Shown: in pieces, positions 17,464 to 26,123 of the stretch
Position numbering within the stretch: the first letter of the stretch is position 1
Layout: each line of letters starts with the position of its first letter
Source: JAFAMB01 sp963775805
GTDB taxonomy: Bacteria > Verrucomicrobiota > Verrucomicrobiia > Chthoniobacterales > JAFAMB01
Direction: 5' to 3'
Length of the DNA: 64,000 nt
Assembly (NCBI GenBank): GCA_963775805.1
Contig: CAVZKG010000001.1
Coordinates: 2,046,001-2,110,000 of the forward strand
Translations under genes and position numbers: made by a program
The notes under the pieces: model-generated
The model's database searches: none
Told to the model about the DNA's origin: nothing
Seen by the model: the letters and a program-made list of their open reading frames with translations, nothing else

Positions 17464-18759
17464 ATGCATTCGTTTCATTATCAGAGCGGGAAACTCTCCT
17501 GCGAATCGTATTCGCTTGATAAAGCATCAGAGCGGTTTGGCACGCCTCTCTACGTCTACAGCTCGCATACGATCGTCGACCATTACCAGCGACTGGACCA
17601 GGCACTGCACGAACTGAATCATGAAGTCTGCTATGCGGTGAAAGCCAACTCGAACCTCTCGGTGCTCAGACTTCTTGCCGAACAGGGGAGCGGTTTTGAC
17701 ATCGTTTCGGGTGGCGAACTCTATCGCGTAATTAAAGCTGGAGGAAACCCCTCCAAATGCACGTTTGCAGGGGTCGGCAAAACCCGTGAAGAAATCGAGT
17801 ACGCATTGCGACGTGAGGTTCTCAGTTTCAATATCGAATCGGAAGAGGAACTGGAAGCTGTTAACGAGATAGCCAGATCGATTGGCAAACGCGCGCCTAT
17901 CGCGATCAGAGTGAATCCCGATGTTGCAGCAAACACCCACAAGTACATCAGCACCGGCAAAACCGAGAACAAATTCGGAATTGCCATCGATCGAGTCGCG
18001 CCACTCTACGATCGCGCGAAGAAAATGGGCAACATTGCGATTCGAGGTGTGCAGATGCACATCGGATCGCAGATTACCGAGACGAAGCCATTCGTTCAGG
18101 CTATCGAAAAGATGTTACCTTTGGTCAAACAGCTGAAGACCGATTGCGGCATAGAATTTTTCAGCATCGGCGGCGGAATCGGCATCGTCTACAAAGGCTC
18201 ACTTGAAAGCGGCGATAAAGTCTGGTGGAAAGAGGAAGAACCAAAACACGCACTAACAATCGCAGAATATGCGAAAGCAATCGTTCCGCTTCTAAAAAAC
18301 CTTCCTGTTCGTGTGCTTCTCGAGCCCGGTAGGTTCTTGGTTGGCAATGCGGGTGTTCTCCTGACTCGGGTCCTGTACGTGAAGAAGACGCCGCTCAAAA
18401 AATTTGTCATTGTGGACGCAGGCATGAACGATCTCATTCGTCCTGCTTTATACCAAGGGTACCACGAAGTTGTACCAGTTCGAGAACCGAAGGATGCCCC
18501 GATCGCCAATGTCGACGTCGTCGGCCCTATTTGCGAAAGTGGTGATTTCTTCGCGCAGGACCGGCCCTTGGCCGAAGTAGAAGCCGGCGATTTACTAGCC
18601 CTGATGAGCGCCGGCGCGTACGGATTCACGATGGCCTCGAATTACAATTCAAGACCGCTTCCAGCCGAAATCCTCGTGAGTGGAAGTGACGCAAAGATCG
18701 TGCGCCGCCGCCAGACTTACCCGGACCTCATAGCCCTGGAAACAGGCGAAGCCAGGTGA
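17464..18759 (+). CDS. lysA: Diaminopimelate decarboxylase
   Basis: A 431-residue fold-type III PLP enzyme that makes L-lysine from meso-diaminopimelate. CYAVKANSNLSVL carries the PLP lysine. FDIVSGGELYRVIKAG, CTFAGVGKTREEI, MHIGSQITE, SIGGGIGIVY (phosphate loop), LLEPGRFLVGNAG and VGPICESGDFFAQDR with the substrate Cys-Glu pair are all present. GAYGFTMASNYNSRPLPAEIL closes the active site at the dimer interface. It follows folD by two bases. Confidence 0.97.
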   Translation: MHSFHYQSGKLSCESYSLDKASERFGTPLYVYSSHTIVDHYQRLDQALHELNHEVCYAVKANSNLSVLRLLAEQGSGFDIVSGGELYRVIKAGGNPSKCTFAGVGKTREEIEYALRREVLSFNIESEEELEAVNEIARSIGKRAPIAIRVNPDVAANTHKYISTGKTENKFGIAIDRVAPLYDRAKKMGNIAIRGVQMHIGSQITETKPFVQAIEKMLPLVKQLKTDCGIEFFSIGGGIGIVYKGSLESGDKVWWKEEEPKHALTIAEYAKAIVPLLKNLPVRVLLEPGRFLVGNAGVLLTRVLYVKKTPLKKFVIVDAGMNDLIRPALYQGYHEVVPVREPKDAPIANVDVVGPICESGDFFAQDRPLAEVEAGDLLALMSAGAYGFTMASNYNSRPLPAEILVSGSDAKIVRRRQTYPDLIALETGEAR

Positions 18760-19081
18760 GAAACCGCTCAAACTTGGCCCGGATTGCAATTGTGCTCGGG
18801 TTGGGCGTTCGGACATCATCGTAGGATAGGTGTCTCCGCCTGTCTCTAGCTGCTACAGCGGTACTCTCGCAGACGTTTGCGCCGCTCAATTGGTGTTCCT
18901 TGGCCAAGCACTACTCCGCGAGGGCGATTCGTTTCCTGATCATATTGTTTGTTCGAATCTTATCCGCTCTTCCTATCAGAAAAAATCTCCACGCCACCGA
19001 TTCCTTTTGAGGTTCGCCGTCGTTCTTGACAGTGAAGAGCGCCGAAACGGCGCTTTGAAAATAACCGAGAAAAACAGAACG
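18760..19081. other. Intergenic region with a repeat and a hairpin
   Basis: This 322-base gap holds one REP-like palindrome copy (18821-18845, GGATAGG...CCGCCTGTCT), a short GTTCGG word just before it, a perfect TTGACA at 19026 without a clear -10 partner, and a 7-bp hairpin described separately. No gene was seen in it. Confidence 0.55.
19038..19054 (+). promoter_or_regulatory. Perfect 7-bp hairpin before the monooxygenase-fold gene
   Basis: AGCGCCG and CGGCGCT pair around an AAA loop and are followed by TTTGAAAAT, 28 bases before the ATG. It could be an attenuator, a 5' stabiliser or an operator overlapping the TTGACA-containing promoter region. Confidence 0.45.
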
Positions 19082-19405
19082 ATGAACACAGAAATTCAGA
19101 CTGCGGACGGCACCACAACACTTCTAACCACGTTAAAGCTCGATCCGAAAGACAAAGAGAAAGTGCTCGATCTTCTCAAACAATCGACAGAATCCACGAT
19201 CTGCAAACTGTCAGGTTGGATTTCTACTAATTTTTTGGTCGGTTTGGATAGCAGCCGGATCGTGATCTATTCGCAATGGAAGACGCTCGAGGATATTCGT
19301 GCGATGCAAAGTCACCGTTCCTTGGTACCTTATTTCCAGCAAATTCTTACATTGGCCACCATCGACGGGTTCCCAGCGACAGTCTCTTATTCCCATCACG
19401 CCTGA
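19082..19405 (+). CDS. Antibiotic biosynthesis monooxygenase (ABM)-fold protein
   Basis: A 107-residue dimeric alpha-beta barrel (ABM-like) protein. TTLKLDPKDKEKVLDLLKQ is the first helix-strand pair and GWISTNFLVGLDSSRIVIYSQWKTLEDIRAMQSH is the family's characteristic SQW-type second half. Such proteins are cofactor-less monooxygenases or small-molecule binders. The ATG at 19082 is favoured over upstream codons because the fold begins there. An ECF sigma factor gene starts 42 bases downstream on the same strand and may regulate it. Confidence 0.78.
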   Translation: MNTEIQTADGTTTLLTTLKLDPKDKEKVLDLLKQSTESTICKLSGWISTNFLVGLDSSRIVIYSQWKTLEDIRAMQSHRSLVPYFQQILTLATIDGFPATVSYSHHA

Positions 19406-19447
19406 TCGCAAAGAACGCTTCCTATAATTCGGCAACGCAGAAGGCAC

Positions 19448-20350
19448 ATGTCAGACCATCCAGATTTCGATCCCACGAGTGAGCAGAACCTAAACCAATT
19501 GTTGGGAGAATTGCGTCCGCGTCTGCATCGGTACTGCTCTCGGATGACTGGTTCTGTGATCGACGGCGAAGATGTGGTGCAGGAAGCTCTTCTTCGTGCA
19601 TATGTCGCCTTTTCCAAAACCGAACCATTGGCTAACCCGGAAGGCTGGCTCTTTCGAATCGCCCACAACGCGGCGCTGGATTTTCTGCGTCGCCGAATGC
19701 GCCAGTTAGCCGCTCAATCCGATGAGGACCCAGATACGATCGCGATTTTGCTCGATCCAGTCCGTGACCGGTTCGCGGCGGCCGCATGCTTAAGTGCTTT
19801 TATGCGGTTGCCCGCAGCCCAACGGAGCAGTGTGATCTTGAAAGACGTGCTGGGCTATTCGATCGAAGAAATCAGCGAGATCACTGACCTGACAATTCCC
19901 GCCGTGAAATCAGCTCTGCAACGTGGTCGAATGCGACTGCGCGAATTGAGAGATGAACCGGAAACGCCATTCCCTCGGCTACCTGAAAGAGAAGGTGTCC
20001 GGCTCGCAAAATACATCGAACACTTCAACGCACGCGACTTTGACGCCGTTCGATCGATGCTTGCCGAGGACGTCAAGCTGGACCTGATCAACCGGGCTCG
20101 CCGCACCGGACGCAAAGAAGTCAGCGAATACTTTCATAGGTACTCCCTGCAGGACACGTGGCACTGTGCTCCTGGTTTCATCGACGGTCACCCCGGGATT
20201 CTAATGTTCGATTCGAACGACCTCTCCGATAAGCCGTCCTACTTCGTTCTACTGGAGTGGAGCGACGAAGGTATCACGGGCATTCGCGACTTCTTCTTCG
20301 CGCGATACGCCTTGGAAGGTGCAAAGTTAGTGCTTGTTGACGAGCTTTGA
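19448..20350 (+). CDS. ECF-type sigma factor with a SnoaL-like C-terminal domain
   Basis: A 300-residue sigma-70 family protein. Region 2 is residues 15-85 (DVVQEALLRAYVAF, PEGWLFRIAHNAALDFLRRR), region 4 is about 110-165 (RLPAAQRSSVILKDVLGYSIEEISEI and VKSALQRGRMRLREL). The last 115 residues (YIEHFNARDFDAVRSMLAEDVKLDLINR to FFFARYALEG) form a SnoaL/NTF2-like domain. Sigma factors of this build (ECF41-like) use the attached domain in place of an anti-sigma factor. No anti-sigma gene is nearby, which agrees. The neighbour it most likely controls is the ABM-fold gene. Confidence 0.88.
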   Translation: MSDHPDFDPTSEQNLNQLLGELRPRLHRYCSRMTGSVIDGEDVVQEALLRAYVAFSKTEPLANPEGWLFRIAHNAALDFLRRRMRQLAAQSDEDPDTIAILLDPVRDRFAAAACLSAFMRLPAAQRSSVILKDVLGYSIEEISEITDLTIPAVKSALQRGRMRLRELRDEPETPFPRLPEREGVRLAKYIEHFNARDFDAVRSMLAEDVKLDLINRARRTGRKEVSEYFHRYSLQDTWHCAPGFIDGHPGILMFDSNDLSDKPSYFVLLEWSDEGITGIRDFFFARYALEGAKLVLVDEL

Positions 20351-20544
20351 CCTCGCAGATTTTCGGTCTGTCAGTAGTCGGTTGGCAGCTGGCAGATCAC
20401 GGGACGTGGTCGTTCTCGTGCTATGTCAAGTACAATATTTCCAACTGTTACAGCCTAGAGTATTGCCTGGAATCAAATCTATTACTTAGCAGGCATTAAA
20501 GTTCGCAGATGCATTCTTGCAAATCCTCGCCAATCATCCTGCGC

Positions 20545-20565
20545 ACTAGCCTGCATCGCTCACAA
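20545..20565 (-). repeat. CAGGCTAG repeat copy
   Basis: On the minus strand it reads TTGTGAGCGATGCAGGCTAG and then T, two bases different from the copies at 47961 and 54882. Confidence 0.5.
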
Positions 20566-20637
20566 ACGCTCGAAAGAAAACCGCGTCTGCTCCATTTCCA
20601 TATCAATCCGATCTTGCTTTCGAGCGGCTCTTTAGCG

Positions 20638-20675
20638 CGAAAATCTCACGGGCGCTTTGGCTCGTGAGATTTTCG
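20638..20675. terminator. Long palindrome, likely bidirectional terminator
   Basis: A 16-bp stem with one G-U wobble: CGAAAATCTCACGGGC with GCTCGTGAGATTTTCG, and a 6-base loop. It lies between the convergent ends of the sigma factor gene and metH, only 13 bases from the metH stop. The A-rich/T-rich ends of the stem suit termination in both directions. Its ATCTCAC core recurs at 25616 and 48586. Confidence 0.75.
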
Positions 20676-20687
20676 GGCTAAGCCGGC

Positions 20688-23600
20688 TCATCTTGTCAGG
20701 ACCCCGCGTAACGGTTCGTAATTCAAATTCGGTCCCAGCCAGCGTTCCACTTCTTCAAGAGACATTCCCTTTCGCCGGTGGTAGTCCTCAATCTGATCTT
20801 TGTCGATTTTCCCGACACCGAAATATTTTGCGCCCGGATGACCGAAATAGAGGCCGCTCACGGATGCTCCCGGCCACATGGCGAAGCTTTCGGTTAAATG
20901 GATTCCAGCACCCTCTTCTGCCCGAAGAAGGTCAAACAACAGCTTTTTTTCAGTATGATCCGGACATGCAGGATAACCGGCTGCCGGGCGAATCCCGCGA
21001 TACGCTTCCCGAATCAGATCTTCCGTCTGTAAATGCTCTTCTCTTCCGTATCCCCATTCCCTACGCACACGTTCGTGCAGCATCTCTGCAAATGCCTCAG
21101 CCAAACGGTCTGCAAGCGCTTTCGCCATAATACTATTGTAGTCGTCATGATCGGCTTCGAACTGTTTGGCCAGTTCATCTGCACCATGGCCGGTCGTTAC
21201 GGCAAAGCCTCCAAGATAGTCCACTCTGCCCGAATCCCGCGGAGCAATATAATCGGCAAGAGCATGGTTGAACTGTTCCGCCGGTTTGGCCATTTGCTGC
21301 CGCAATGTATGAAATGTGGTCAACACTTCGTCACGAGACTCGTTCGTGTACAATTCGATATCGTCGCCCACGTTATTCGCAGGCCACAATCCGTAAACAC
21401 CGCGAGCAGTGAACAGCTTCCCTTTTACAATGTCCTGAAGCAGTTTCTGTGCGTCCTCATACAATTGAATCGCCTGCTCGCCGACATCCGGATCGTCAAA
21501 AATCTTAGGAAAACGCCCACGTAATTCCCAGGTGTGAAAGAACGGAGACCAATCGATGTATGGCACCAGTTCTTCCAGTGTCTGCGTCCGAATGACGCGC
21601 CGGCCTATAAACTCAGGGACATCAATCCGAGTGGTCGCCCAATCGATCGGGGTTCGACGCCGGCGCGCCTCCTCAATCGAAATAAGTCGCTTGTCCGCGG
21701 TTCGATTGGCGTATTCTTCGCGCAATCGTTTCAGGTCATCGTTATTCTTTTTAACAAAACCGGCTTTTAATTCGTCGCTGATCAAAGACCCAACAACACC
21801 AACCGCACGCGAAGCGTCCAGGACATGGACAGTCGGACCGTGATAGTGAGGAGCGATCTTCACCGCCGTATGTGCCCTGCTTGTTGTGGCACCGCCAATC
21901 AGCAACGGCAGATCAAAGCCTAACCGGTCCATTTCCTGAGCCATATGCACCATCTCATCCAGGGAGGGCGTAATCAGACCGCTTAGTCCGATCACATCGA
22001 CTGATTTACTCCTCGCGGCTTCAAGGATTTTTTCGGCCGGGACCATCACGCCGAGATCGATGACTTCGTAATTATTACAAGCTAGAACGACTCCTACGAT
22101 ATTCTTGCCAATATCATGGACGTCCCCTTTTACCGTCGCCATAAGGACTTTTCCCTGCGCACGTGACTCCGGCTGGGCGGCGCGTTCCTGCTCCATGAAT
22201 GGCGTCAGGTAAGCAACCGATTTCTTCATCACCCGCGCACTCTTGACTACTTGCGGCAGAAACATTTTCCCAGCGCCAAAGAGATCACCCACGACGCTCA
22301 TTCCCGACATGAGCGGTCCTTCGATGACGGCTAACGGTCTCCCGTATTTGAGCCGCGCTTCTTCCGTGTCTGTATCGATAAAATCAACAATTCCCTTTAC
22401 GAGGGCATGTTGCAGACGCTCCTCGACCGGAGCGGCGCGCCACGCCTCATCCTTTACTTGAACCTTGGCGGAGGTCTTAACCTTTTCTGCATATTCTACC
22501 AATCGCTCAGTGGCGTCAGGTCTTCGGTTGAGCAGAACGTCCTCCACCAACAGAAGCAGATCTTTCGGGATTTCTTCGTACACGGCCAACTGACCCGCAT
22601 TCACGATCCCCATATCCAGACCAGCGTTGATCGCGTGATAGAGAAAGGCGGCATGCATCGCTTCCCTCACGACGTTGTTTCCGCGAAACGAGAACGAGAT
22701 ATTGCTCACGCCACCACTGACTCGGGCGTTCGGCAAGTTCTCTTTGATCCAGCGCACCGCCGCAATAAAATCGGCCGCGTAGTTGTTGTGTTCCTCCATC
22801 CCCGTTGCGACGGTCAGAATGTTCGGATCAAATACGATGTCTTCAGGCGGAAACCCGATTTCTTCCGTCAAAATCCGATACGCTCTCGAGCAAATCTCCT
22901 GTCTGCGCTGAAGATTATCGGCTTGCCCGTTTTCATCGAATGCCATCACAACAGCAGCCGCTCCATATCGGCGAATCAATGCAGCGTGACTCTTGAATTT
23001 CTCTTCTCCTTCTTTGAGGCTGATCGAGTTCACGATTCCTTTTCCCTGCACGCAACGAAGGCCCGCCTCCAGAACACTCCAACGGGAGCTATCAATCATG
23101 ATTGGAACCCGAGAGATGTCAGGCTCTGCGGCGATCAAGTTGAGAAACTTAACCATCGCCGCCTCGGAATCGATCATCCCCTCGTCCATGTTGACGTCGA
23201 TGAGGTTGGCTCCCCCCTCCACCTGTTGCCGGGCCACCGCCAGCGCACCATCAAAATCACCGGCTAAAATGAGCTTCGAAAACTTGGGCGACCCGGTAAT
23301 GTTGGTCCGCTCGCCGATAAGGCTGAATACGGTTCCCGGTTTGTATGGTTCCAGCCCGCTGAACTGGGTTATCCTCGGCAACTGGGGCAACTTTCTGGGT
23401 GGGACATCCTTGACCAAGTTTCGCACCGCCGCGATGTGCGCAGGGGTCGTCCCGCAGCATCCGCCGACAATATTCAGCCAGCCTAGCTCAGCCCATTCGC
23501 GCAACTGCGGCGCCAACGTCTCAGGCGTTTCCGGAAACCCAGTCGGGGAAAGGGGATCGGGCAACCCGGCGTTTGGATAGCACGAAACATAAATCGGCGA

Positions 23601-24407
23601 TATCCTCGCCAGCTCCTCGATGTAAGGCCGAAGCTCTTTTGGTCCGAGCGCGCAATTCAGACCGACGCTCAGCAACGGCGCATGGGAAATCGAGATCCAG
23701 AACGCTTCGGTCGTTTGGCCCGTCAAGGTGCGGCCACTGGCGTCCGTGATCGTTCCAGAGGCCATCACCGGCAGCCTGAACCCCAATTCTTCAAATTGTT
23801 CGTCGATCGCGTACAACGCGGCTTTGAGATTCAACGTGTCGAACGTGGTCTCCGCCAAGAGCAAGTCGACGCCTCCTTCGATCAACGCAGCAGCCTGTTC
23901 TCGATACGCATTCTTGACCTGCGCCCACGTCACTTCCCGCTTACCTGGATCATTCACGTCTCTCGAAATCGACAGAGTCCGATTCAACGGCCCGATTGCA
24001 CCGGCGACATAGCGTTTTCGGGTTGGATCGATCGCCATGACTTCAGTAACCGCTTCACGAGCCAGACGGGCTGCCGCCAGGTTGATTTGCGAAACGTGTG
24101 CCTCGAGTCCGAAATCTTCCTGCGAGATCGTGGTCGCGTTAAAAGTGTTCGTCTCGATGATATCCGCTCCGGCGTCGAGATATTGCCGATGAACCGTTTT
24201 AATGATCTCAGGTCGGGTCAGGCACAAAATATCGTTATTGTTTTTCAGATCTTTCGGATGCGTCGCAAACAAGGCCCCGCGATAATCGTTTTCCTGCAGT
24301 TTGTATTGCTGGACCATGGTTCCCATGGCCCCGTCGAGGATAACAATCCGTTGCTCGAGAGCCTCTACGATATCGAATGAAGCCGCTTTCTTAAGATGAC
24401 TGACCAT
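20688..24407 (-). CDS. metH: Cobalamin-dependent methionine synthase
   Basis: A 1239-residue modular enzyme that moves a methyl group from methyl-THF through cobalamin to homocysteine. The homocysteine module is about residues 15-330, starting RIVILDGAMGTMVQQYKL, with zinc Cys in GLNCALGP and GGCCGTTPAHI. The folate module follows (SLIGERTNITGSPKF). The cobalamin module has the axial ligand motif DVHDIGKNIV and GLSGLITPSLDEM. The C-terminal activation domain (FHTWELRGRFP, RPAAGYPACPDHTEK) is present, so it can be reactivated by SAM. The start MVSHLKKAASFD is set by alignment. No SAM or cobalamin riboswitch was recognised upstream. Confidence 0.97.
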   Translation of the reverse strand: MVSHLKKAASFDIVEALEQRIVILDGAMGTMVQQYKLQENDYRGALFATHPKDLKNNNDILCLTRPEIIKTVHRQYLDAGADIIETNTFNATTISQEDFGLEAHVSQINLAAARLAREAVTEVMAIDPTRKRYVAGAIGPLNRTLSISRDVNDPGKREVTWAQVKNAYREQAAALIEGGVDLLLAETTFDTLNLKAALYAIDEQFEELGFRLPVMASGTITDASGRTLTGQTTEAFWISISHAPLLSVGLNCALGPKELRPYIEELARISPIYVSCYPNAGLPDPLSPTGFPETPETLAPQLREWAELGWLNIVGGCCGTTPAHIAAVRNLVKDVPPRKLPQLPRITQFSGLEPYKPGTVFSLIGERTNITGSPKFSKLILAGDFDGALAVARQQVEGGANLIDVNMDEGMIDSEAAMVKFLNLIAAEPDISRVPIMIDSSRWSVLEAGLRCVQGKGIVNSISLKEGEEKFKSHAALIRRYGAAAVVMAFDENGQADNLQRRQEICSRAYRILTEEIGFPPEDIVFDPNILTVATGMEEHNNYAADFIAAVRWIKENLPNARVSGGVSNISFSFRGNNVVREAMHAAFLYHAINAGLDMGIVNAGQLAVYEEIPKDLLLLVEDVLLNRRPDATERLVEYAEKVKTSAKVQVKDEAWRAAPVEERLQHALVKGIVDFIDTDTEEARLKYGRPLAVIEGPLMSGMSVVGDLFGAGKMFLPQVVKSARVMKKSVAYLTPFMEQERAAQPESRAQGKVLMATVKGDVHDIGKNIVGVVLACNNYEVIDLGVMVPAEKILEAARSKSVDVIGLSGLITPSLDEMVHMAQEMDRLGFDLPLLIGGATTSRAHTAVKIAPHYHGPTVHVLDASRAVGVVGSLISDELKAGFVKKNNDDLKRLREEYANRTADKRLISIEEARRRRTPIDWATTRIDVPEFIGRRVIRTQTLEELVPYIDWSPFFHTWELRGRFPKIFDDPDVGEQAIQLYEDAQKLLQDIVKGKLFTARGVYGLWPANNVGDDIELYTNESRDEVLTTFHTLRQQMAKPAEQFNHALADYIAPRDSGRVDYLGGFAVTTGHGADELAKQFEADHDDYNSIMAKALADRLAEAFAEMLHERVRREWGYGREEHLQTEDLIREAYRGIRPAAGYPACPDHTEKKLLFDLLRAEEGAGIHLTESFAMWPGASVSGLYFGHPGAKYFGVGKIDKDQIEDYHRRKGMSLEEVERWLGPNLNYEPLRGVLTR

Positions 24408-24536
24408 AAGCGATCGAGTGACGAAGGTAGCACCCGCGTCGAAGCACCGCAATTAATAGATTGATCCATCTTGATACCTTGATAGGTCAGGTCGAGTACA
24501 GAATTCAAAGTTCGAGGTTTGGAGTTCCGGGGTATT

Positions 24537-24583
24537 GTAGGAGTGGCTTTCAGCCCTGTATCCGATTGGCATCTTGCCTGTCC
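24537..24583. repeat. REP-like palindromic repeat, two units
   Basis: Two units with diverged half-sites (GGAGTGGC..GCCCTGTA and GATTGGCA..TGCCTGTCC), arranged as at 487-532. Confidence 0.65.
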
Positions 24584-24629
24584 CTAAACTGGCTTCCAGG
24601 CACCCTCACAATCGTCCTCAACTTTCACC

Positions 24630-24658
24630 GTTCGGCGTTCGGCGTTCGAAGTTCGGGG
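24630..24658. repeat. GTTCGGC tandem module
   Basis: Three near-identical words (GTTCGGC, GTTCGGC, GTTCGAA) followed by GTTCGGGG. An almost identical module sits at 62913-62937 next to another REP-like copy. Confidence 0.65.
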
Positions 24659-24722
24659 AACAAAGCTCTCAAGCCCGACACCAGCCACTAACTACTGAAC
24701 AACCGACACTGACTACTTCTTC

Positions 24723-25565
24723 TCAAATAAATACATCTGCAGCGACGGCCACCACGAAGACTACGCTCACAAATGCATTGCTCTCGAAGAAGGCCTTGTT
24801 GATTCCTGCGATATCGAGGCGTGCGGCAGCCCGATGTTCATAAACGAGTGCCCCGAGAACCAATATGAGGGAACTGTAGTAAATTGCGCCAAGACCGCTG
24901 GCCCATCCGAACAGGATCAGGAGAACAAACAGAAGCCCGTGTACCACTTGCGCCAGCCGCAGGCTGTTCTGCACACCGAATTTTACGACCATTGAGCCCA
25001 GGCCCTTGCGCTTATCAAAATCGTAATCCTGGATTGCATAAATCAGATCAAACCCAACAAGCCAAAACAAAACTCCCAGGGCGAGCACCAGCGGAGGAAC
25101 GGCAAACCCGCCGCGCACCGCCAGCCAAGCTCCAACAGGTGCGACGGCAAGCGCCAGACCAAGGAAGAACTGAGTAAAAGAGGTGAAACGCTTGGTCAGC
25201 GAATAGAAAAAAATGATCGCGAGTGCCACCGGCGAAAGCGAGAAACAGAGCGGATTGATCAACCAACTCACCAGCAGAAACAGAAAAGACGAAGCAACAA
25301 CGAGCGTCCACGCAACCGACTTTGAAACCAGCTTATGTCTCCCGGCGGTGCGAGGGTTTTCCTTGTCGATCTCCCAGTCCGCCACTCGATTAAATGCCAT
25401 CGCCGCCGTCCGTGCGAACACCATTGCCAGTAGTATCAATAACACGATCCGCAGACTTGGCAGCCCGTGTGCAGCAACGATCATGGATCCCGCGGCGAAC
25501 GGCAAAGCGAACACCGTGTGGGAAAAACGGATGAACTTTAGAACTCGCTGAATTTGCTCAAACAC
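24723..25565 (-). CDS. UbiA-family prenyltransferase, MqnP-like
   Basis: A 280-residue membrane enzyme with about eight hydrophobic segments. The first Asp-rich motif is NRVADWEIDKENPRTAGR and the second is DYDFDKRKGLGSM, both intact for binding the prenyl diphosphate with Mg. The start FIRFSHTVFALPFAAGSMI matches the bacterial group annotated as 4-hydroxybenzoate prenyltransferase-like, which in futalosine-pathway organisms is MqnP and serves menaquinone. It lies downstream of nudix and ndh on the same strand, so a quinone role is consistent. Which aromatic acceptor it uses is inferred, not seen. Confidence 0.88.
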   Translation of the reverse strand: MFEQIQRVLKFIRFSHTVFALPFAAGSMIVAAHGLPSLRIVLLILLAMVFARTAAMAFNRVADWEIDKENPRTAGRHKLVSKSVAWTLVVASSFLFLLVSWLINPLCFSLSPVALAIIFFYSLTKRFTSFTQFFLGLALAVAPVGAWLAVRGGFAVPPLVLALGVLFWLVGFDLIYAIQDYDFDKRKGLGSMVVKFGVQNSLRLAQVVHGLLFVLLILFGWASGLGAIYYSSLILVLGALVYEHRAAARLDIAGINKAFFESNAFVSVVFVVAVAADVFI

Positions 25566-25615
25566 AATTTTGCTTTAGAGGCTTTAGAGCTCGTTTTTTA
25601 AAAGGTTCGCACACG

Positions 25616-25628
25616 CGAAAATCTCACA
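25616..25628. repeat. Half copy of the ATCTCAC palindrome
   Basis: GAAAATCTCACAA matches the left arm of the palindrome at 20638 but has no right arm. It lies in the 69-base gap between the ubiA-family and nudix genes. Confidence 0.4.
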
Positions 25629-25634
25629 ACCGCT

Positions 25635-26123
25635 CTACGTTGACAGTTTCCAATCCGCTTTTTGGCTCACCATCTTTTCACCGTCAAAAACGAAAAAGCC
25701 ACGGAAACAATCCCCGGCAAGTACGCGTCCGAGCCATAGCTCATCATCTTCCCACATCTCGTCAAATGGAAGTCTGCCGGCTTCATACCAAATCGGATCG
25801 GCCTCCGGAGTGGAAACAGGGGTCCCGTCAAATCGTGTGGCGACAAAAACTGTGCAGAATAAGCTGTACCCGTCTAGAAACTGAAAATGCAGCTCTCCGC
25901 GGGGCACGGAATCCAGCAAGGTGATTCCCAATTCCTCCTGTGCTTCCCGGACAATCCCATTCTCTGGTGTCTCACCCGGTTCAAGCCTTCCGCCCACCCC
26001 GTTAATCTTTCCGGCCCCGAGTCCCCGCTTTTTTCGGATCATCAGAACACGATCCCCCTGAAGAACAAAGCAGAGCGTCGCTCTCTCCTTTGGTTTCCAG
26101 ACTAGCCAATCAATGTTCTGCAT
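25635..26123 (-). CDS. NUDIX hydrolase, MutT/8-oxo-dGTPase type
   Basis: A 162-residue pyrophosphatase. The Nudix box is complete: G-G-R-L-E-P-G-E-T-P-E, then VREAQEELGI. VLMIRKKRGLGAGKINGVGG upstream of the box and WYEAGRLPFDEMWEDDELWL later resemble 8-oxo-dGTP diphosphatases of the NUDT1 type. It probably cleans oxidised nucleotides. The ATG at 26123 (MQNIDWLVW) overlaps the end of ndh by 14 bases, so the two are coupled. Confidence 0.9.
   Translation of the reverse strand: MQNIDWLVWKPKERATLCFVLQGDRVLMIRKKRGLGAGKINGVGGRLEPGETPENGIVREAQEELGITLLDSVPRGELHFQFLDGYSLFCTVFVATRFDGTPVSTPEADPIWYEAGRLPFDEMWEDDELWLGRVLAGDCFRGFFVFDGEKMVSQKADWKLST

Larger units (their letters stand above)
20351..20687. 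other. Intergenic gap between convergent genes, with repeats
   Basis: The 337 bases between the sigma factor and metH hold a copy of the CAGGCTAG repeat (20545-20565) and a strong palindrome (20638-20675). No open frame with protein-like sequence was seen. Confidence 0.6.
24408..24722. other. Repeat-rich intergenic region
   Basis: These 315 bases between the starts and ends of two minus-strand genes contain a double REP-like palindrome (24537-24583), a GTTCGGC triplication (24630-24658) and a diverged TTCGAGGTT module (24510-24520). Nothing gene-like or riboswitch-like was seen. Confidence 0.6.

Noticed and set aside
22407..23267. Long plus-strand frame antisense to metH
   Set aside because: The metH domains on the minus strand are continuous and fully conserved, so the plus frame is a shadow.
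24408..24722. Possible cobalamin or SAM riboswitch before metH
   Set aside because: I looked for the B12-box and the SAM-I core and saw neither; the region is explained by interspersed repeats.
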